The notes under the pieces: generated by a model
What the model was told of the DNA's origin: nothing
The model's input: only the letters and a program-made list of their open reading frames with translations
Databases searched by the model: none
Assembly: GCF_001644575.1 (NCBI RefSeq)
Contig: NZ_CP015596.1
Coordinates: forward strand, 4,960,001 to 5,024,000
DNA: 64,000 nucleotides
Origin: Mycobacterium adipatum
Lineage (GTDB): Bacteria; Actinomycetota; Actinomycetes; Mycobacteriales; Mycobacteriaceae
Direction of reading: 5' to 3'
Program-made: the position numbers and the translations under genes
Part shown: positions 7,533-16,770 of the stretch, piece by piece
Numbering within the stretch: position 1 is the stretch's first letter
How the letters are laid out: each line of letters opens with the position of its first letter

Positions 7533-8798
7533 ATGGCGGCTGACATCGTGCCGGTCCGGATCGGACTGACCAATGGCGACCTGTACACCCTGTGGGCTCC
7601 GCGCTGGCGCGATGCCGGCGACGAATGGGAGGCGTTCCTCGGCAAGGACGAAGACATCTTCGCCTTCGAGTCGGTTGCCGACCTGGCGGCGTTCGTGCGC
7701 ACCGACAGCGACAACGACCTCACCGATCACCCCGCATGGGAGAAGCTGACCCAGGCCAACGCGCACCGGTTCGCCCCCGCCGAGGACCAGCAGCATGACC
7801 TGATCGGTGTCCCCGAGCTGGTCGCCGAGAAGCCCACCGAGGATTCCGTCAGGACGCTGCGCGGCGCCCTGGGGTTCGTGTCGTCCATCGGGTCGGTGTG
7901 CGATCTGCCCACCGTGACCAAGATGTTCAACGGCAACCCGGTGCTCGGCACCATCGGCGGTGGCGTCGAGGCGTTCAATGGCCGCGCCGGACGTAAGCGG
8001 TGGGCCGAGATCGAAGCGGTGATCGGCCGGGCCTGGGACGGTGTCATCGACGCCATCGACGCCCTGGTGAAGACGCCCGATGTTCCCGAGGCGGCATCGG
8101 CAAAGGCCGAAGCCGAACTCGCCGAACCCGCTCCCGAAATCGACGACCTCGTCATCGACGATGACGACGAGGTGATCATCGAGGGCGAGGTGGACACCGA
8201 GGAGGAGAGCGAGGCGCTGGAGGCCGAGGCCGAGCGCCAGGTCCTGGGCAGCGACAAGGATTTCTGGACCCAGGTCGGTATCGACCCCATCCGCGTCATG
8301 ACCAGCGGTGGCACGCTGTACACGTTGCGCTGCTACGTCGGCGACGACCCCCGCTTCCTGGGCCGCAACGGTCGCATCAGTGTCTTCAACTCCGAGCGGG
8401 CACTGGCCCGCTACCTGGCCGACGAGCATGAGAGCGACCTCTCCGGCTTCAGTTCCTACGAGATCATCCGCACCGCCGCCACCGACGGTTCACTGCGCGT
8501 CGAGGTGACCGACGAGAACATCTACGTGCTGTCCGGGCTGGCCGACGATATCGCCGACGGCCCCGAGGCGGTCGACCGCGACCAGCTCGACCTGGCGCTG
8601 GAATTCCTCAGGGACGTCGGCGATTACGCCCAGGACCCCAGCGTGTCGAAGGCATTGCAGAGCGATCAGCCGTTGGGCGCGTTCGTCGAGCACGTGCTGG
8701 ACCCCGCCCAGCCCAAGCCCAAGGGTTCCCCGGCAGCAGCCGTGGACCAGTGGGAAGAGCTGGAGCGTTTCGTCGAATCCCGGCTCCGCCCCGAGTGA
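7533..8798 (+). CDS. Conserved mycobacterial protein, Rv3311-like
   Basis: This 421-residue protein agrees in length and position with Rv3311, which lies between upp and add in M. tuberculosis as I recall. The ATG at 7533 was chosen because in-frame codons further upstream overlap the 53-residue gene. It looks soluble and acidic, with an Asp/Glu-rich central segment at about residues 200-240. Two similar modules appear to be present: one with GLTNGDLYTLWAPRW near the N-terminus and one with SGGTLYTLRCYVGDD after the acidic linker, which suggests an internal duplication. No catalytic motif is visible and the function is unknown. Its stop codon begins the split terminator. Confidence 0.85.
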   Translation: MAADIVPVRIGLTNGDLYTLWAPRWRDAGDEWEAFLGKDEDIFAFESVADLAAFVRTDSDNDLTDHPAWEKLTQANAHRFAPAEDQQHDLIGVPELVAEKPTEDSVRTLRGALGFVSSIGSVCDLPTVTKMFNGNPVLGTIGGGVEAFNGRAGRKRWAEIEAVIGRAWDGVIDAIDALVKTPDVPEAASAKAEAELAEPAPEIDDLVIDDDDEVIIEGEVDTEEESEALEAEAERQVLGSDKDFWTQVGIDPIRVMTSGGTLYTLRCYVGDDPRFLGRNGRISVFNSERALARYLADEHESDLSGFSSYEIIRTAATDGSLRVEVTDENIYVLSGLADDIADGPEAVDRDQLDLALEFLRDVGDYAQDPSVSKALQSDQPLGAFVEHVLDPAQPKPKGSPAAAVDQWEELERFVESRLRPE

Positions 8799-8815
8799 TT
8801 TGTGGAGTTTTAGCC
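8797..8815 (+). terminator. Left arm of a terminator hairpin split by IS481
   Basis: The 19-base arm GATTTGTGGAGTTTTAGCC overlaps the stop codon of the Rv3311-like gene. Its perfect complement lies at 10173-10191, beside the add stop codon. With the insertion removed the arms form a 19-bp stem with an 11-base loop, a bidirectional terminator between convergent genes. A close relative is intact at 22955-23009. Confidence 0.8.
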
Positions 8816-8828
8816 GGAATGGTTACGG
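8814..8828. repeat. 15-bp target-site duplication of the IS481 element (left copy)
   Basis: CCGGAATGGTTACGG is present here and again at 10160-10174, immediately outside the two ends of the IS481-family element. Collapsing one copy and removing the element restores a perfect hairpin, which supports a recent insertion. Confidence 0.88.
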
Positions 8829-10159
8829 TGTGCTGTTCGGAGACATCGCTGACACTGATATGTCTCGGGACATCGCTGACACCTGAGTAGGGCGTGGACC
8901 AGCATGGTTCATGGCCCAGAAGGTGACGGCGATGGACATTCGTATGGCTGCGGCGCTGGCCGGGCAGATAGAAAACGTGGCGCAGTTCTGCCGCCAGGAG
9001 CAGATCAGTCGACAGACGTTCTACAAGTATCGTCAGCGCTTCCAGGACGAAGGGGTTGACGGGCTACGCGATCGTTCGCGTCGCCCGTTGACCTCACCGG
9101 GTCAGACTTCTCCCGAGATCGAAGATCTTGTGCTGCGGCGGCGCAAACAATTGCTCGAAGCGGGCAAAGATCATGGTGCCCAGTCGATTGTGTGGGCGCT
9201 GCAACGCGACGGAATACACTCAGTGCCCTCGCCATCGACGGTCTGGCAGATCTTGACCCGCCGTGGAGCGATCACCCCGCAGCCCCAGAAGCGTCCCAAG
9301 TCGGCGACCAAACGGTTCACCTTCGCCCGGCCCAACGAATGTTGGCAGTCCGATTGGACCCAATGGTCACTGGCGGATGGCAGCGCGGTGGCCATCGCGG
9401 GCACCCTCGATGATCACTCCCGCTACCTGGTGGGATTGCGCGCAGCTCGCGGTGACGCCGACGGTGACCTCGTCTGGTCGGTCATCATCGCTGGCATAGC
9501 CGAGTGTGGTGTGCCGTCGATGTCATTGTCGGACAACGGAATCGTCTACACCGGAAGATTCCACGCGCATGAATCCGCGTTCGAGCGCAACCTACGAGCC
9601 CTTGGTGTGCGCACCATCAACTCCGCGCCCTTTCATCCGCAGACCTGCGGCAAGATCGAACGGTTCTGGCAGACACTGAAAAAGTGGCTCAACGCGCGCG
9701 ACCCAGCAGCCACCATCGATGACCTCAACGATCTACTCGAGCAGTTCCGCGGCTTCTACAACCACCACCGGCCCCACCGCGCGCTCAAAGGAGCGACCCC
9801 GGCTGAGGCCTTTCACGCCACAGCCGCAGCCCGTCCCATCGACCGACCACTGCCTGCACCGGTATTCGTGTCCCGACACACCGTCGACCGTAAAACCGGA
9901 CGGCTCTTCGTGGCGCCCTACGACGTCAACGTCGGCTTACGGTGGGCCGGCCACACGTGCGACAGCATCCGCGACGGCGAGCACATCATCATCTTCAGCG
10001 GCAACCGCCTGGTCCGGACACTCACTGTCGACCCCACCCGCAAGTACCAACCTGGCGACAAGAACACCAGAAGCTATCGCACCCGAGAACCCCAACCGGC
10101 ACCATAGGTGTCAGCGATGTCCCGAGACATAAGTGTCAACGATGTCCCGAGACACCACA
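8829..10159 (+). mobile_element. IS481-family insertion sequence, 1,331 bp, apparently intact
   Basis: The element begins TGTG and ends CACA. Its imperfect terminal inverted repeats are about 54 bp long (8829-8883 and 10107-10159), and each contains two copies of a GACATCGCTGACAC-type unit, probably paired transposase binding sites. A single transposase gene fills the interior. It is bounded by 15-bp direct repeats and lies in the loop of a terminator hairpin between convergent genes. Intact ends, an intact gene and a perfect duplication suggest a recent insertion. Confidence 0.92.
8911..10107 (+). CDS. IS481-family transposase
   Basis: This 398-residue DDE transposase has an N-terminal helix-turn-helix (EQISRQTFYKYRQRF at about residues 30-44) and a second HTH region. 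The rve-type integrase core follows, with the DDE residues in WQSDWTQW, LSDNG and GKIERFW. A C-terminal Mu-transposase-like beta-domain contains VSRHTVDRKTGRLFV. It is full length with all catalytic residues visible, so probably active. Its stop codon touches the right inverted repeat. Confidence 0.95.
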   Translation: MAQKVTAMDIRMAAALAGQIENVAQFCRQEQISRQTFYKYRQRFQDEGVDGLRDRSRRPLTSPGQTSPEIEDLVLRRRKQLLEAGKDHGAQSIVWALQRDGIHSVPSPSTVWQILTRRGAITPQPQKRPKSATKRFTFARPNECWQSDWTQWSLADGSAVAIAGTLDDHSRYLVGLRAARGDADGDLVWSVIIAGIAECGVPSMSLSDNGIVYTGRFHAHESAFERNLRALGVRTINSAPFHPQTCGKIERFWQTLKKWLNARDPAATIDDLNDLLEQFRGFYNHHRPHRALKGATPAEAFHATAAARPIDRPLPAPVFVSRHTVDRKTGRLFVAPYDVNVGLRWAGHTCDSIRDGEHIIIFSGNRLVRTLTVDPTRKYQPGDKNTRSYRTREPQPAP

Positions 10160-10174
10160 CCGGAATGGTTACGG
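10160..10174. repeat. 15-bp target-site duplication of the IS481 element (right copy)
   Basis: This is the second copy of CCGGAATGGTTACGG, directly after the CACA end of the element and running into the right hairpin arm. Confidence 0.88.
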
Positions 10175-10191
10175 CTAAAACTCCACAAATC
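10173..10191 (-). terminator. Right arm of the terminator hairpin split by IS481
   Basis: GGCTAAAACTCCACAAATC is the exact reverse complement of 8797-8815 and ends 1 bp from the add stop codon. With 1.36 kb between the arms, the hairpin is unlikely to work as a terminator for either gene. Confidence 0.8.
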
Positions 10192-10192
10192 G

Positions 10193-11281
10193 TCAGCCGA
10201 TGAGCACCGCGTAGCGGGGCTTGATCACCCCGTCGATGAGCGCGAGGCGCTCGTCGAAATGCAGGAACGACGATTTCATCGCGTTGATGGTGAATCGTTC
10301 CAGGTCGCTCCAGCCGTAGCCGAACGCTTCGACCAGGCGCATCATCTCCTGGCTCATGGTGGTGTCGCTCATCAACCGGTTGTCGGTGTTCACCGTGACC
10401 CGGAATCTGGCGCGCGCCAGCAGGTCGAACGGGTGCTCGGCGATGCTGTCGACGGCACCGGTCTGCACATTCGAACTCGGACACAATTCCAGCGGAATTC
10501 GCTTGTCCCGCAGCAGTGCCGCCAGCCGGCCCAGCTCGAAGGTGCCGTCCTCGGTGACCGTGATGTCGTCGACGATACGCACACCGTGGCCCAACCGGTC
10601 CGCCCCGCAGAACGCGATGGCCTCGTGGATGGACGGCAGCCCGAACGCCTCGCCCGCGTGAATAGTGAAGCGCGCGTTGTTACTTCGCATGTATTCGAAG
10701 GCGTCCAGGTGTCGGCTCGGCGGATAGCCGGCCTCCGCGCCGGCGATGTCGAATCCGACCACCCCGCGGTCGCGGAACCGCACCGCCAGCTCGGCGATCT
10801 CGCGGGACCGCGCGGCGTGGCGCATCGCGGTGACCAGGCAGCGGACCACGATCGCGCGGCCCGCAGCGGCGGCCGCCTTCTCTCCCGCCGCGAAACCGTC
10901 GAGCACGGCGTCGACCACCGCATCCAGCGAGAGCCCGCCGTCGATGTGCAGTTCGGGGGCGAATCGGATCTCGGCGTAGACGACGTTGTCCTCGGCGAGG
11001 TCCTCCACGCATTCGTAAGCCACCCGGTACAGCGCGTCCGGCGTCTGCATCACCCCGACGGTGTGCGCGAAGGGTTCCAGATAGCGGACCAGGGAACCGC
11101 TGTGCGCGGCGGTCCGGAAGAAGGTCGCCAACTCGTCGGCGTCATCGGCCGGCAACTCGTCGTAGCCGACCTCGCGCGCCAGCTCCAGCACGGTGGCCGG
11201 CCGCAGGCCGCCGTCGAGGTGATCGTGCAACAGGGCCTTGGGCGCCTGGCGGATGAGGTCCAGCGTCAGTGGCGTACTCAT
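10193..11281 (-). CDS. add: Adenosine deaminase
   Basis: Add hydrolyses adenosine or deoxyadenosine to inosine (purine salvage, cytosolic, zinc enzyme). The 362-residue protein has the zinc-binding [10 protein letters not shown] motif near the N-terminus, TIHAGEA with the third zinc His and the proton-shuttling Glu, RLGHGV, and the C-terminal NTDNRLMS with the zinc-binding Asp. All are intact. It leads leftward from the deoA-cdd cluster, as in M. tuberculosis (Rv3313c-Rv3315c). The IS481 element lies just beyond its stop and has split the shared terminator, so its 3' end formation may be altered. Confidence 0.95.
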   Translation of the reverse strand: MSTPLTLDLIRQAPKALLHDHLDGGLRPATVLELAREVGYDELPADDADELATFFRTAAHSGSLVRYLEPFAHTVGVMQTPDALYRVAYECVEDLAEDNVVYAEIRFAPELHIDGGLSLDAVVDAVLDGFAAGEKAAAAAGRAIVVRCLVTAMRHAARSREIAELAVRFRDRGVVGFDIAGAEAGYPPSRHLDAFEYMRSNNARFTIHAGEAFGLPSIHEAIAFCGADRLGHGVRIVDDITVTEDGTFELGRLAALLRDKRIPLELCPSSNVQTGAVDSIAEHPFDLLARARFRVTVNTDNRLMSDTTMSQEMMRLVEAFGYGWSDLERFTINAMKSSFLHFDERLALIDGVIKPRYAVLIG

Positions 11282-11348
11282 CTACCCATCTTGCCCGCGC
11301 CGGCGCCGTTCGGCAGCCCAGTTCACCCAAGTGTCGCCGACCCGACCG

Positions 11349-12623
11349 CTAACCGATGCGGTCGATGATCAGCGGACCGAGCGTCGGCGCCCGCAATCCG
11401 ATGATCCACCCACCGTCGAGCTCGGCCAGCGCCGGCGCCAGTCGCTCGGGGGTGTCGGTGTACAGCGTGAACAGCGTGTCCCCGGCGGCGACGGGTTCAC
11501 CGGGGCGACGGTGGATCTGCACCCCGGCACCGGGCTGCACGGGATCGCCCGGCCCGGCCCGGCCGGCCCCGAGGCGCCAGGCCGCCATGGCGACGGCCAT
11601 CGCATCGATATCGCCCATCACACCCCCGGTGGGCGCCAGCACCCTCTCCGAATGCGCCCCGATCGGCAGCGGCGCGGACAGATCACCGCCCTGCGCGGCG
11701 ACCAGCGCCCGGAACCGGTCCATGGCGGTGCCGTCGGTCAGCGTCTGGGCCGGATCCACCCCGTCGATGCCCGCGGCAGCGAGCATCTCGCCGGCCAGTG
11801 CCAGCGTCAGTTCGACCACATCGGCCGGGCCGCCGCCGGCGAGCACCTCCAGTGACTCCGCGACCTCGACGGCGTTGCCGACCGCGCGTCCCAGCGGCCG
11901 GTTCATGTCGGTCAGCAGCGCCCTGGTCGGGACCCCGGAGTCGTTGCCGAGCGCGACCATGGTCGCGGCCAGCTCGCGCGACTCGGCCTCGGTCTTCAGG
12001 AACGCCCCGCGGCCCACCTTGACGTCGAGCACCAGAGTCTGCGCACCCTCGGCGAGCTTCTTGCTCATCACCGAGCTCGCGATCAGCGGCAGCGATTCGG
12101 TGGTCGCGGTGACATCGCGCAGCGCATAGATCTTGCGGTCGGCGGGCGCCAGCGCGCCGGCGGCGAAGATCGCGGCACCGACCTCGCAGAGTTGTTGGCG
12201 GATGCGGGCTTTGGACAGTTCTGCGGTGAAACCCGGGATCGCTTCCAACTTGTCGAGCGTGCCACCGGTGTGGCCGAGCCCGCGCCCGGCGGCCTGCGGG
12301 ACCGCGGCGCCACAAGCCAGTACCACCGGTACCAGTGGGATGGTGATCTTGTCGCCGACCCCACCGGTGGAGTGCTTGTCCACCAACGGACGTCCCAGAT
12401 CACCGAAGTCGAACCGTTCGCCCGACGCGATCATGGCCGTCGTCCACCGGGTGATCTCCGCACCGGTCATGCCGCGCAGGAAGATCGCCATCAACAGGGC
12501 CGACATCTGCTCGTCGGCGACCCGACCGTCGGTGTAGGCGGCGATCACCCAGTCGATCGCGGCATCGGAGAGCACACCACCATCGCGTTTGGTCCTGATC
12601 ACCGTCGGCGCATCGAATGTCAT
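11349..12623 (-). CDS. deoA: Thymidine phosphorylase
   Basis: This enzyme splits thymidine or deoxyuridine with phosphate to give the base and deoxyribose 1-phosphate. The 424-residue length fits the family. The pyrimidine-nucleoside phosphorylase signature region reads LVDKHSTGGVGDK, with the phosphate-binding loop around S and T of HSTGG. The C-terminal alpha/beta domain contains GDTLFTLYTDTPERL. It lies between cdd (70 bp upstream) and add (67 bp downstream) on the same strand, consistent with one salvage operon. Confidence 0.95.
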   Translation of the reverse strand: MTFDAPTVIRTKRDGGVLSDAAIDWVIAAYTDGRVADEQMSALLMAIFLRGMTGAEITRWTTAMIASGERFDFGDLGRPLVDKHSTGGVGDKITIPLVPVVLACGAAVPQAAGRGLGHTGGTLDKLEAIPGFTAELSKARIRQQLCEVGAAIFAAGALAPADRKIYALRDVTATTESLPLIASSVMSKKLAEGAQTLVLDVKVGRGAFLKTEAESRELAATMVALGNDSGVPTRALLTDMNRPLGRAVGNAVEVAESLEVLAGGGPADVVELTLALAGEMLAAAGIDGVDPAQTLTDGTAMDRFRALVAAQGGDLSAPLPIGAHSERVLAPTGGVMGDIDAMAVAMAAWRLGAGRAGPGDPVQPGAGVQIHRRPGEPVAAGDTLFTLYTDTPERLAPALAELDGGWIIGLRAPTLGPLIIDRIG

Positions 12624-12693
12624 GCTCGCCTCCCACTCGCTCCGGTCCTCGCTCGTACCTCGCTGCGATCCTCACTCCCGCTCGGCTTCGGGG

Positions 12694-13092
12694 TCATGCT
12701 CGCTCCAGATCGGACGGCCCGAAGGCGTCGGGCAGCAGTTCGGCGAGCCGTTTCGGGCCGCCGGGATGGTCGATCAACAATTCCGGCCCGCCGTGCTCGT
12801 AGAGCACCTGCCGACACCGACCGCACGGCATCAGCGGGGCCCCGTCGGCGGCCACACAACTGAGCGCCACCAGCCGTCCGCCACCGCCGGAATGCAGGGC
12901 GCAGACCACAGCGCACTCCGCACAGAGACCTAGGCCATATGAGACATTCTCCACATTGCATCCGAGGATGATCCGGTCATCGTCGACGATTGCCGCCGCC
13001 CCGACCGGGAAACTGGAGTATGGTGCATAGGCCCGCCGGGAGGCATCAATCGCCTTGTCGCGCAGTGCAATCCAATCGATTTCAGCAGTCAT
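12694..13092 (-). CDS. cdd: Cytidine deaminase
   Basis: Cdd converts cytidine or deoxycytidine to the uridine form. With the ATG at 13092 the protein has 132 residues, the usual length of the tetrameric class. In-frame starts 12-21 bp further upstream are possible, and no start has a strong ribosome-binding site. The zinc site is complete: CAE in LGLCAECAVV provides one Cys and the catalytic Glu, and PCGRC provides the other two Cys. It is the first gene of cdd-deoA-add. The 70-bp gap to deoA is C-rich and contains near-repeats of CATGCTCGC. Confidence 0.93.
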   Translation of the reverse strand: MTAEIDWIALRDKAIDASRRAYAPYSSFPVGAAAIVDDDRIILGCNVENVSYGLGLCAECAVVCALHSGGGGRLVALSCVAADGAPLMPCGRCRQVLYEHGGPELLIDHPGGPKRLAELLPDAFGPSDLERA

Positions 13093-13189
13093 TCGATGTC
13101 CGTTCATCTTCATCTGAATGCATTCCGAACACAGCCCCCACCGAACGGTGGACCAAGGTAGGTAACCCTAACTTTGTGGTAAGAGGGGT

Positions 13190-13205
13190 GCCTGGACACC
13201 CAGGC
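13190..13205. promoter_or_regulatory. Inverted repeat in the cdd/sdhC divergent region
   Basis: GCCTGG-N4-CCAGGC is a perfect palindrome in the 213-bp gap between divergent cdd and sdhC (13093-13305). The same gap holds GGTAACCCTAACTTTGTGG at about 13161-13179 and a second, GC-rich inverted repeat (CCCC-N7-GGGG) near 13240. Promoters for both operons must lie here. No specific regulator can be named from the sequence. Confidence 0.4.
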
Positions 13206-13305
13206 TAGTTCTTCAGCGGCCCCAAATGGGATTAGAGTCGCCCCGAGGTTTGGGGACGGAATCAGCCTTCTCCCCAACCGTCCACCGAAGGCGTTGGAGG
13301 ACTCA

Positions 13306-13734
13306 ATGAGCACAGCCACGGCCGCGGAATCCGATATCCCGGCACCGCGAGCGAAACCGGCGCGCCGCCGCAGTCTGTACCGCGGCGACCCAGGCATGTG
13401 GAGCTGGGTGTTGCACCGCATCACCGGTGCCACGATCTTCTTCTTCCTGCTGGTGCACGTGCTCGACACCGCACTGGTCCGGGTCAGCCCCGAGGCGTAC
13501 AACTCGATCATCGAGACCTACAAGACGCCGATCATCGGGCTCATGGAGATCGGCCTGGTGGCCGCGGTGCTGTATCACGCACTCAACGGCATCCGGGTCA
13601 TCCTGATCGACTTCTGGGCCAAGGGGCCCAAGTATCAGCGCAAGATGTTGTGGGTCATCGCCGGCGTGTGGCTGGCCGTGATGATCCCGTCCCTGGGAGT
13701 GATCGGTATGCACATGGCGGAGCGGTTCCTGTGA
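13306..13734 (+). CDS. sdhC: Succinate dehydrogenase cytochrome b subunit SdhC
   Basis: This 142-residue membrane anchor has three hydrophobic segments. The conserved HRITG motif follows MWSWVL near residue 40 (quinone site region), and the helix segment YHALNGIR carries the expected haem-ligand His. The ATG follows GGAGG at 13296-13300. It is the first gene of sdhCDAB, the Sdh2-type operon (Rv3316-Rv3319 in M. tuberculosis). The stop overlaps the GTG start of sdhD (GTGA), so translation is coupled. Confidence 0.95.
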   Translation: MSTATAAESDIPAPRAKPARRRSLYRGDPGMWSWVLHRITGATIFFFLLVHVLDTALVRVSPEAYNSIIETYKTPIIGLMEIGLVAAVLYHALNGIRVILIDFWAKGPKYQRKMLWVIAGVWLAVMIPSLGVIGMHMAERFL

Positions 13735-14207
13735 GCGAGGCAGCGGGCGCCTGGACCCCGCACCACAAGGAGGGGCGCATCGCCCCGGTGCAGGAGAAAG
13801 AGCACGACCGGCCGGCGAGCCTCGATCACCCGCGCGCACCGCGCAGGCCGCGCGGCATCCCGTACTTCGAGAAGTACGCCTGGCTGTTCATGCGGTTCTC
13901 CGGCGTCGCCCTGGTGTTCCTGGCGCTGGGCCATCTGTTCATCATGCTGCTCTGGGAAGACGGCGTGTACCGCATCGACTTCAACTATGTCGCCGAGCGC
14001 TGGGCCTCGCCGTTCTGGCAGATCTGGGACATGGCGCTGCTGTGGCTGGCGATGATCCACGGCGCCAACGGGATGCGCACCATCATCGGCGACTACGCCC
14101 GCAAGAACACCACCAAGTTCTGGCTGAACTCACTGCTGCTGTTGGCCACCGGCTTCACACTGGTGCTGGGCAGCTACGTGCTCGTCACGTTCGACGCCAA
14201 TATCTAG
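13731..14207 (+). CDS. sdhD: Succinate dehydrogenase membrane anchor SdhD
   Basis: This 158-residue protein starts at a GTG overlapping the sdhC stop. A hydrophilic, charged N-terminal stretch of about 45 residues precedes three membrane helices (FSGVALVFLALGHLFIMLLW, LLWLAMIHGANGMRTIIGDY and the last segment). The His in GHLF and the HGANG motif match the haem/quinone anchor positions of the family. With SdhC it binds haem b and passes electrons from SdhB to menaquinone. A 13-bp gap separates it from sdhA. Confidence 0.95.
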   Translation: MSEAAGAWTPHHKEGRIAPVQEKEHDRPASLDHPRAPRRPRGIPYFEKYAWLFMRFSGVALVFLALGHLFIMLLWEDGVYRIDFNYVAERWASPFWQIWDMALLWLAMIHGANGMRTIIGDYARKNTTKFWLNSLLLLATGFTLVLGSYVLVTFDANI

Positions 14208-14220
14208 CTAGGGACGCAGG

Positions 14221-15975
14221 ATGATTCAAGAACATCGTTACGACGTCGTCATCGTCGGCGCGGGCGGCGCCGGCATGCGCGCGGCCGTCGAGGCCGGACC
14301 GCGCGCCCGCACCGCGGTGCTGACCAAGCTCTACCCGACCCGCAGTCACACCGGCGCCGCCCAGGGCGGCATGTGCGCCGCGCTGGCCAACGTCGAGGAC
14401 GACAACTGGGAATGGCACACCTTCGACACCGTCAAGGGCGGGGACTACCTCGCCGACCAGGACGCCGTCGAGATCATGTGCAAGGAAGCCATCGACGCGG
14501 TCTATGACCTGGAAAAGATGGGGATGCCGTTCAACCGCACCCCCGAGGGCCGAATCGACCAGCGCCGCTTCGGCGGTCACACGCGCGACCACGGCAAGGC
14601 CCCGGTCCGCCGGGCCTGTTACGCCGCCGACCGCACCGGCCACATGATCCTGCAGACCCTGTACCAAAACTGCGTCAAGCACGACGTCGAGTTCTTCAAC
14701 GAGTTCTACGCCCTCGACGTCGTCCTGACCGACACCCCCGGCGGCCCGGTGGCCACCGGCGTGGTCGCCTACGAGCTGGCCACCGGTGACATCCACGTCT
14801 TCCACGCCAAGGCGATCGTCTTCGCCACCGGCGGATCGGGGCGGATGTACAAGACCACCTCCAACGCGCACACCCTCACCGGTGATGGCCTGGGCATCAT
14901 CTTCCGCAAGGGACTGCCCCTGGAAGACATGGAGTTCCACCAGTTCCACCCGACAGGTCTTGCCGGGCTGGGCATCCTGATCTCCGAGGCCGTGCGCGGC
15001 GAGGGCGGCCGTCTGCTCAACGCCGACGGTGAGCGCTTCATGGAGCGCTACGCACCGACCATCGTCGACCTGGCCCCGCGTGACATCGTCGCCCGCTCGA
15101 TGGTGCTCGAGGTACTCGAAGGCCGCGGCGCCGGACCGAACAAGGACTACGTCTACATCGACGTGCGCCACCTCGGTGAGGACGTGCTGGAGGCGAAGCT
15201 GCCCGATATCACCGAGTTCGCCCGCACCTACCTCGGCGTGGACCCCGTCACCGAACTGGTGCCGGTGTACCCCACCTGCCACTACGTGATGGGCGGCATC
15301 CCGACCAACGTCAACGGCCAGGTGCTGCGCGACAACACCAACATCATCCCCGGTTTGTACGCCGCCGGTGAATGCGCGTGTGTGTCGGTGCACGGCTCCA
15401 ACCGGCTGGGCACCAACTCGCTGCTCGACATCAACGTGTTCGGCCGCCGCGCCGGCATCGCGGCCGCCGAGTACGCGCTCAACCACAACCACGTCGACAT
15501 GCCGGAGAACCCGGCGAGCATGGTCGTCGACTGGGTCGGCGACATCCTCTCCGAGCACGGCAACGAGCGTGTCGCCGATATCCGCACCGCGCTACAGCAG
15601 TCGATGGACAACAACGCCGCGGTGTTCCGCACCGAAGAGACGCTCAAGCAGGCACTGACCGACATCCATGCGCTCAAGGAGCGCTACTCGCGGATCACGG
15701 TGCAGGACAAGGGCAGGCGCTACAACAGCGATCTGCTGGAAGCCATCGAGCTGGGCTTCCTGCTGGAGCTGGCCGAGGTCACCGTCGTCGGTGCGCTCAA
15801 CCGCAAGGAATCCCGTGGCGGCCATGCGCGCGAGGACTACCCGAACCGGGACGACACCAACTACATGCGTCACACGATGGCCTACAAAGAGGGCACCGAT
15901 CTGCTGAGCGATATCCGGCTGGACTATAAGCCCGTGGTCCAGACCCGCTACGAGCCGATGGAACGGAAGTACTGA
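14221..15975 (+). CDS. sdhA: Succinate dehydrogenase flavoprotein subunit SdhA
   Basis: This 584-residue subunit oxidises succinate to fumarate. The FAD-binding motif VIVGAGGAGMRAA is at the N-terminus. The covalent-FAD His lies in TRSHTGAAQGG. The substrate and catalytic motifs GGHTRDHGKAPVRRACY, HQFHPTG and the C-terminal GLYAAGECACVSVHGSNRLG with LLDINVFGRRAG are present. The length fits the SdhA family. Its TGA overlaps the sdhB ATG (TGATG). Confidence 0.97.
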   Translation: MIQEHRYDVVIVGAGGAGMRAAVEAGPRARTAVLTKLYPTRSHTGAAQGGMCAALANVEDDNWEWHTFDTVKGGDYLADQDAVEIMCKEAIDAVYDLEKMGMPFNRTPEGRIDQRRFGGHTRDHGKAPVRRACYAADRTGHMILQTLYQNCVKHDVEFFNEFYALDVVLTDTPGGPVATGVVAYELATGDIHVFHAKAIVFATGGSGRMYKTTSNAHTLTGDGLGIIFRKGLPLEDMEFHQFHPTGLAGLGILISEAVRGEGGRLLNADGERFMERYAPTIVDLAPRDIVARSMVLEVLEGRGAGPNKDYVYIDVRHLGEDVLEAKLPDITEFARTYLGVDPVTELVPVYPTCHYVMGGIPTNVNGQVLRDNTNIIPGLYAAGECACVSVHGSNRLGTNSLLDINVFGRRAGIAAAEYALNHNHVDMPENPASMVVDWVGDILSEHGNERVADIRTALQQSMDNNAAVFRTEETLKQALTDIHALKERYSRITVQDKGRRYNSDLLEAIELGFLLELAEVTVVGALNRKESRGGHAREDYPNRDDTNYMRHTMAYKEGTDLLSDIRLDYKPVVQTRYEPMERKY

Positions 15976-16754
15976 TGACTGCTGTCATTGAACCCGACAC
16001 CAAGAGCCCCGAGCTGCCGCCCGTCCCCGACGGTGCGGTGATGGTCACGCTGAAGATCGCCCGGTTCAACCCGGATGCCCCCGACGAGGCCGGCTACCAG
16101 AGCTTCCGTGTCCCGTGCCTGCCGAGCGACCGGCTGCTCAACCTGCTGCACTACGTGAAGTGGTACCTCGACGGCACCCTGACGTTCCGCCGGTCCTGCG
16201 CGCACGGCGTGTGCGGGTCGGACGCCATGCGCATCAACGGGGTGAACCGGTTGGCGTGCAAGGTGCTGATGCGGGATCTGCTGCCCAAGAAGGCTTCCAA
16301 GGCGCTGACCATCACGATCGAACCGATCCGCGGGCTGCCCGTGGAAAAGGATCTGATCGTGAACATGGAGCCCTTCTTCGACGCCTACCGCGCGGTGAAG
16401 CCGTTCCTGATCACCAGCGGCAACGCGCCGACCAAGGAGCGCGTCCAGAGCGCGACCGATCGGGCCCGCTTCGATGACACCACCAAGTGCATCCTGTGCG
16501 CGTGCTGCACCACCTCGTGCCCGGTGTACTGGAGCGAGGGCTCCTACTTCGGGCCGGCCGCGATCGTCAACGCACACCGGTTCATCTTCGATTCGCGGGA
16601 CGAGGGCGCCGCCGAGCGCCTGGACATCCTCAACGAGGTCGACGGGGTGTGGCGCTGCCGCACCACGTTCAACTGCACCGAGGCCTGCCCGCGTGGCATC
16701 CAGGTCACCCAGGCGATCCAAGAGGTCAAGCGCGCGCTGATGTTCGCGCGCTAG
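15975..16754 (+). CDS. sdhB: Succinate dehydrogenase iron-sulfur subunit SdhB
   Basis: This 259-residue subunit carries electrons from FAD to quinone. The 2Fe-2S ligands are in RRSCAHGVCGSDAMRINGVN with a later Cys in NRLAC. The 4Fe-4S and 3Fe-4S clusters use CILCACCTTSCP and CTEACPRGI. The last gene of the operon, it is followed after 24 bp by a strong hairpin terminator. Confidence 0.97.
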   Translation: MTAVIEPDTKSPELPPVPDGAVMVTLKIARFNPDAPDEAGYQSFRVPCLPSDRLLNLLHYVKWYLDGTLTFRRSCAHGVCGSDAMRINGVNRLACKVLMRDLLPKKASKALTITIEPIRGLPVEKDLIVNMEPFFDAYRAVKPFLITSGNAPTKERVQSATDRARFDDTTKCILCACCTTSCPVYWSEGSYFGPAAIVNAHRFIFDSRDEGAAERLDILNEVDGVWRCRTTFNCTEACPRGIQVTQAIQEVKRALMFAR

Positions 16755-16770
16755 GTTCGGTCCGCCCGAG

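Noticed and set aside
6174..8429. Very long open frame on the minus strand across the NlpC/P60 and Rv3311-like genes
   Set aside because: It runs opposite to two well-supported genes, lacks recognisable domains, and is explained by high GC codon bias on the real strand.
12624..12693. C-rich repetitive stretch between deoA and cdd as a regulatory RNA
   Set aside because: It has near-repeats of CTCGCTC but no stable hairpin or conserved motif; probably simple intergenic repeat.
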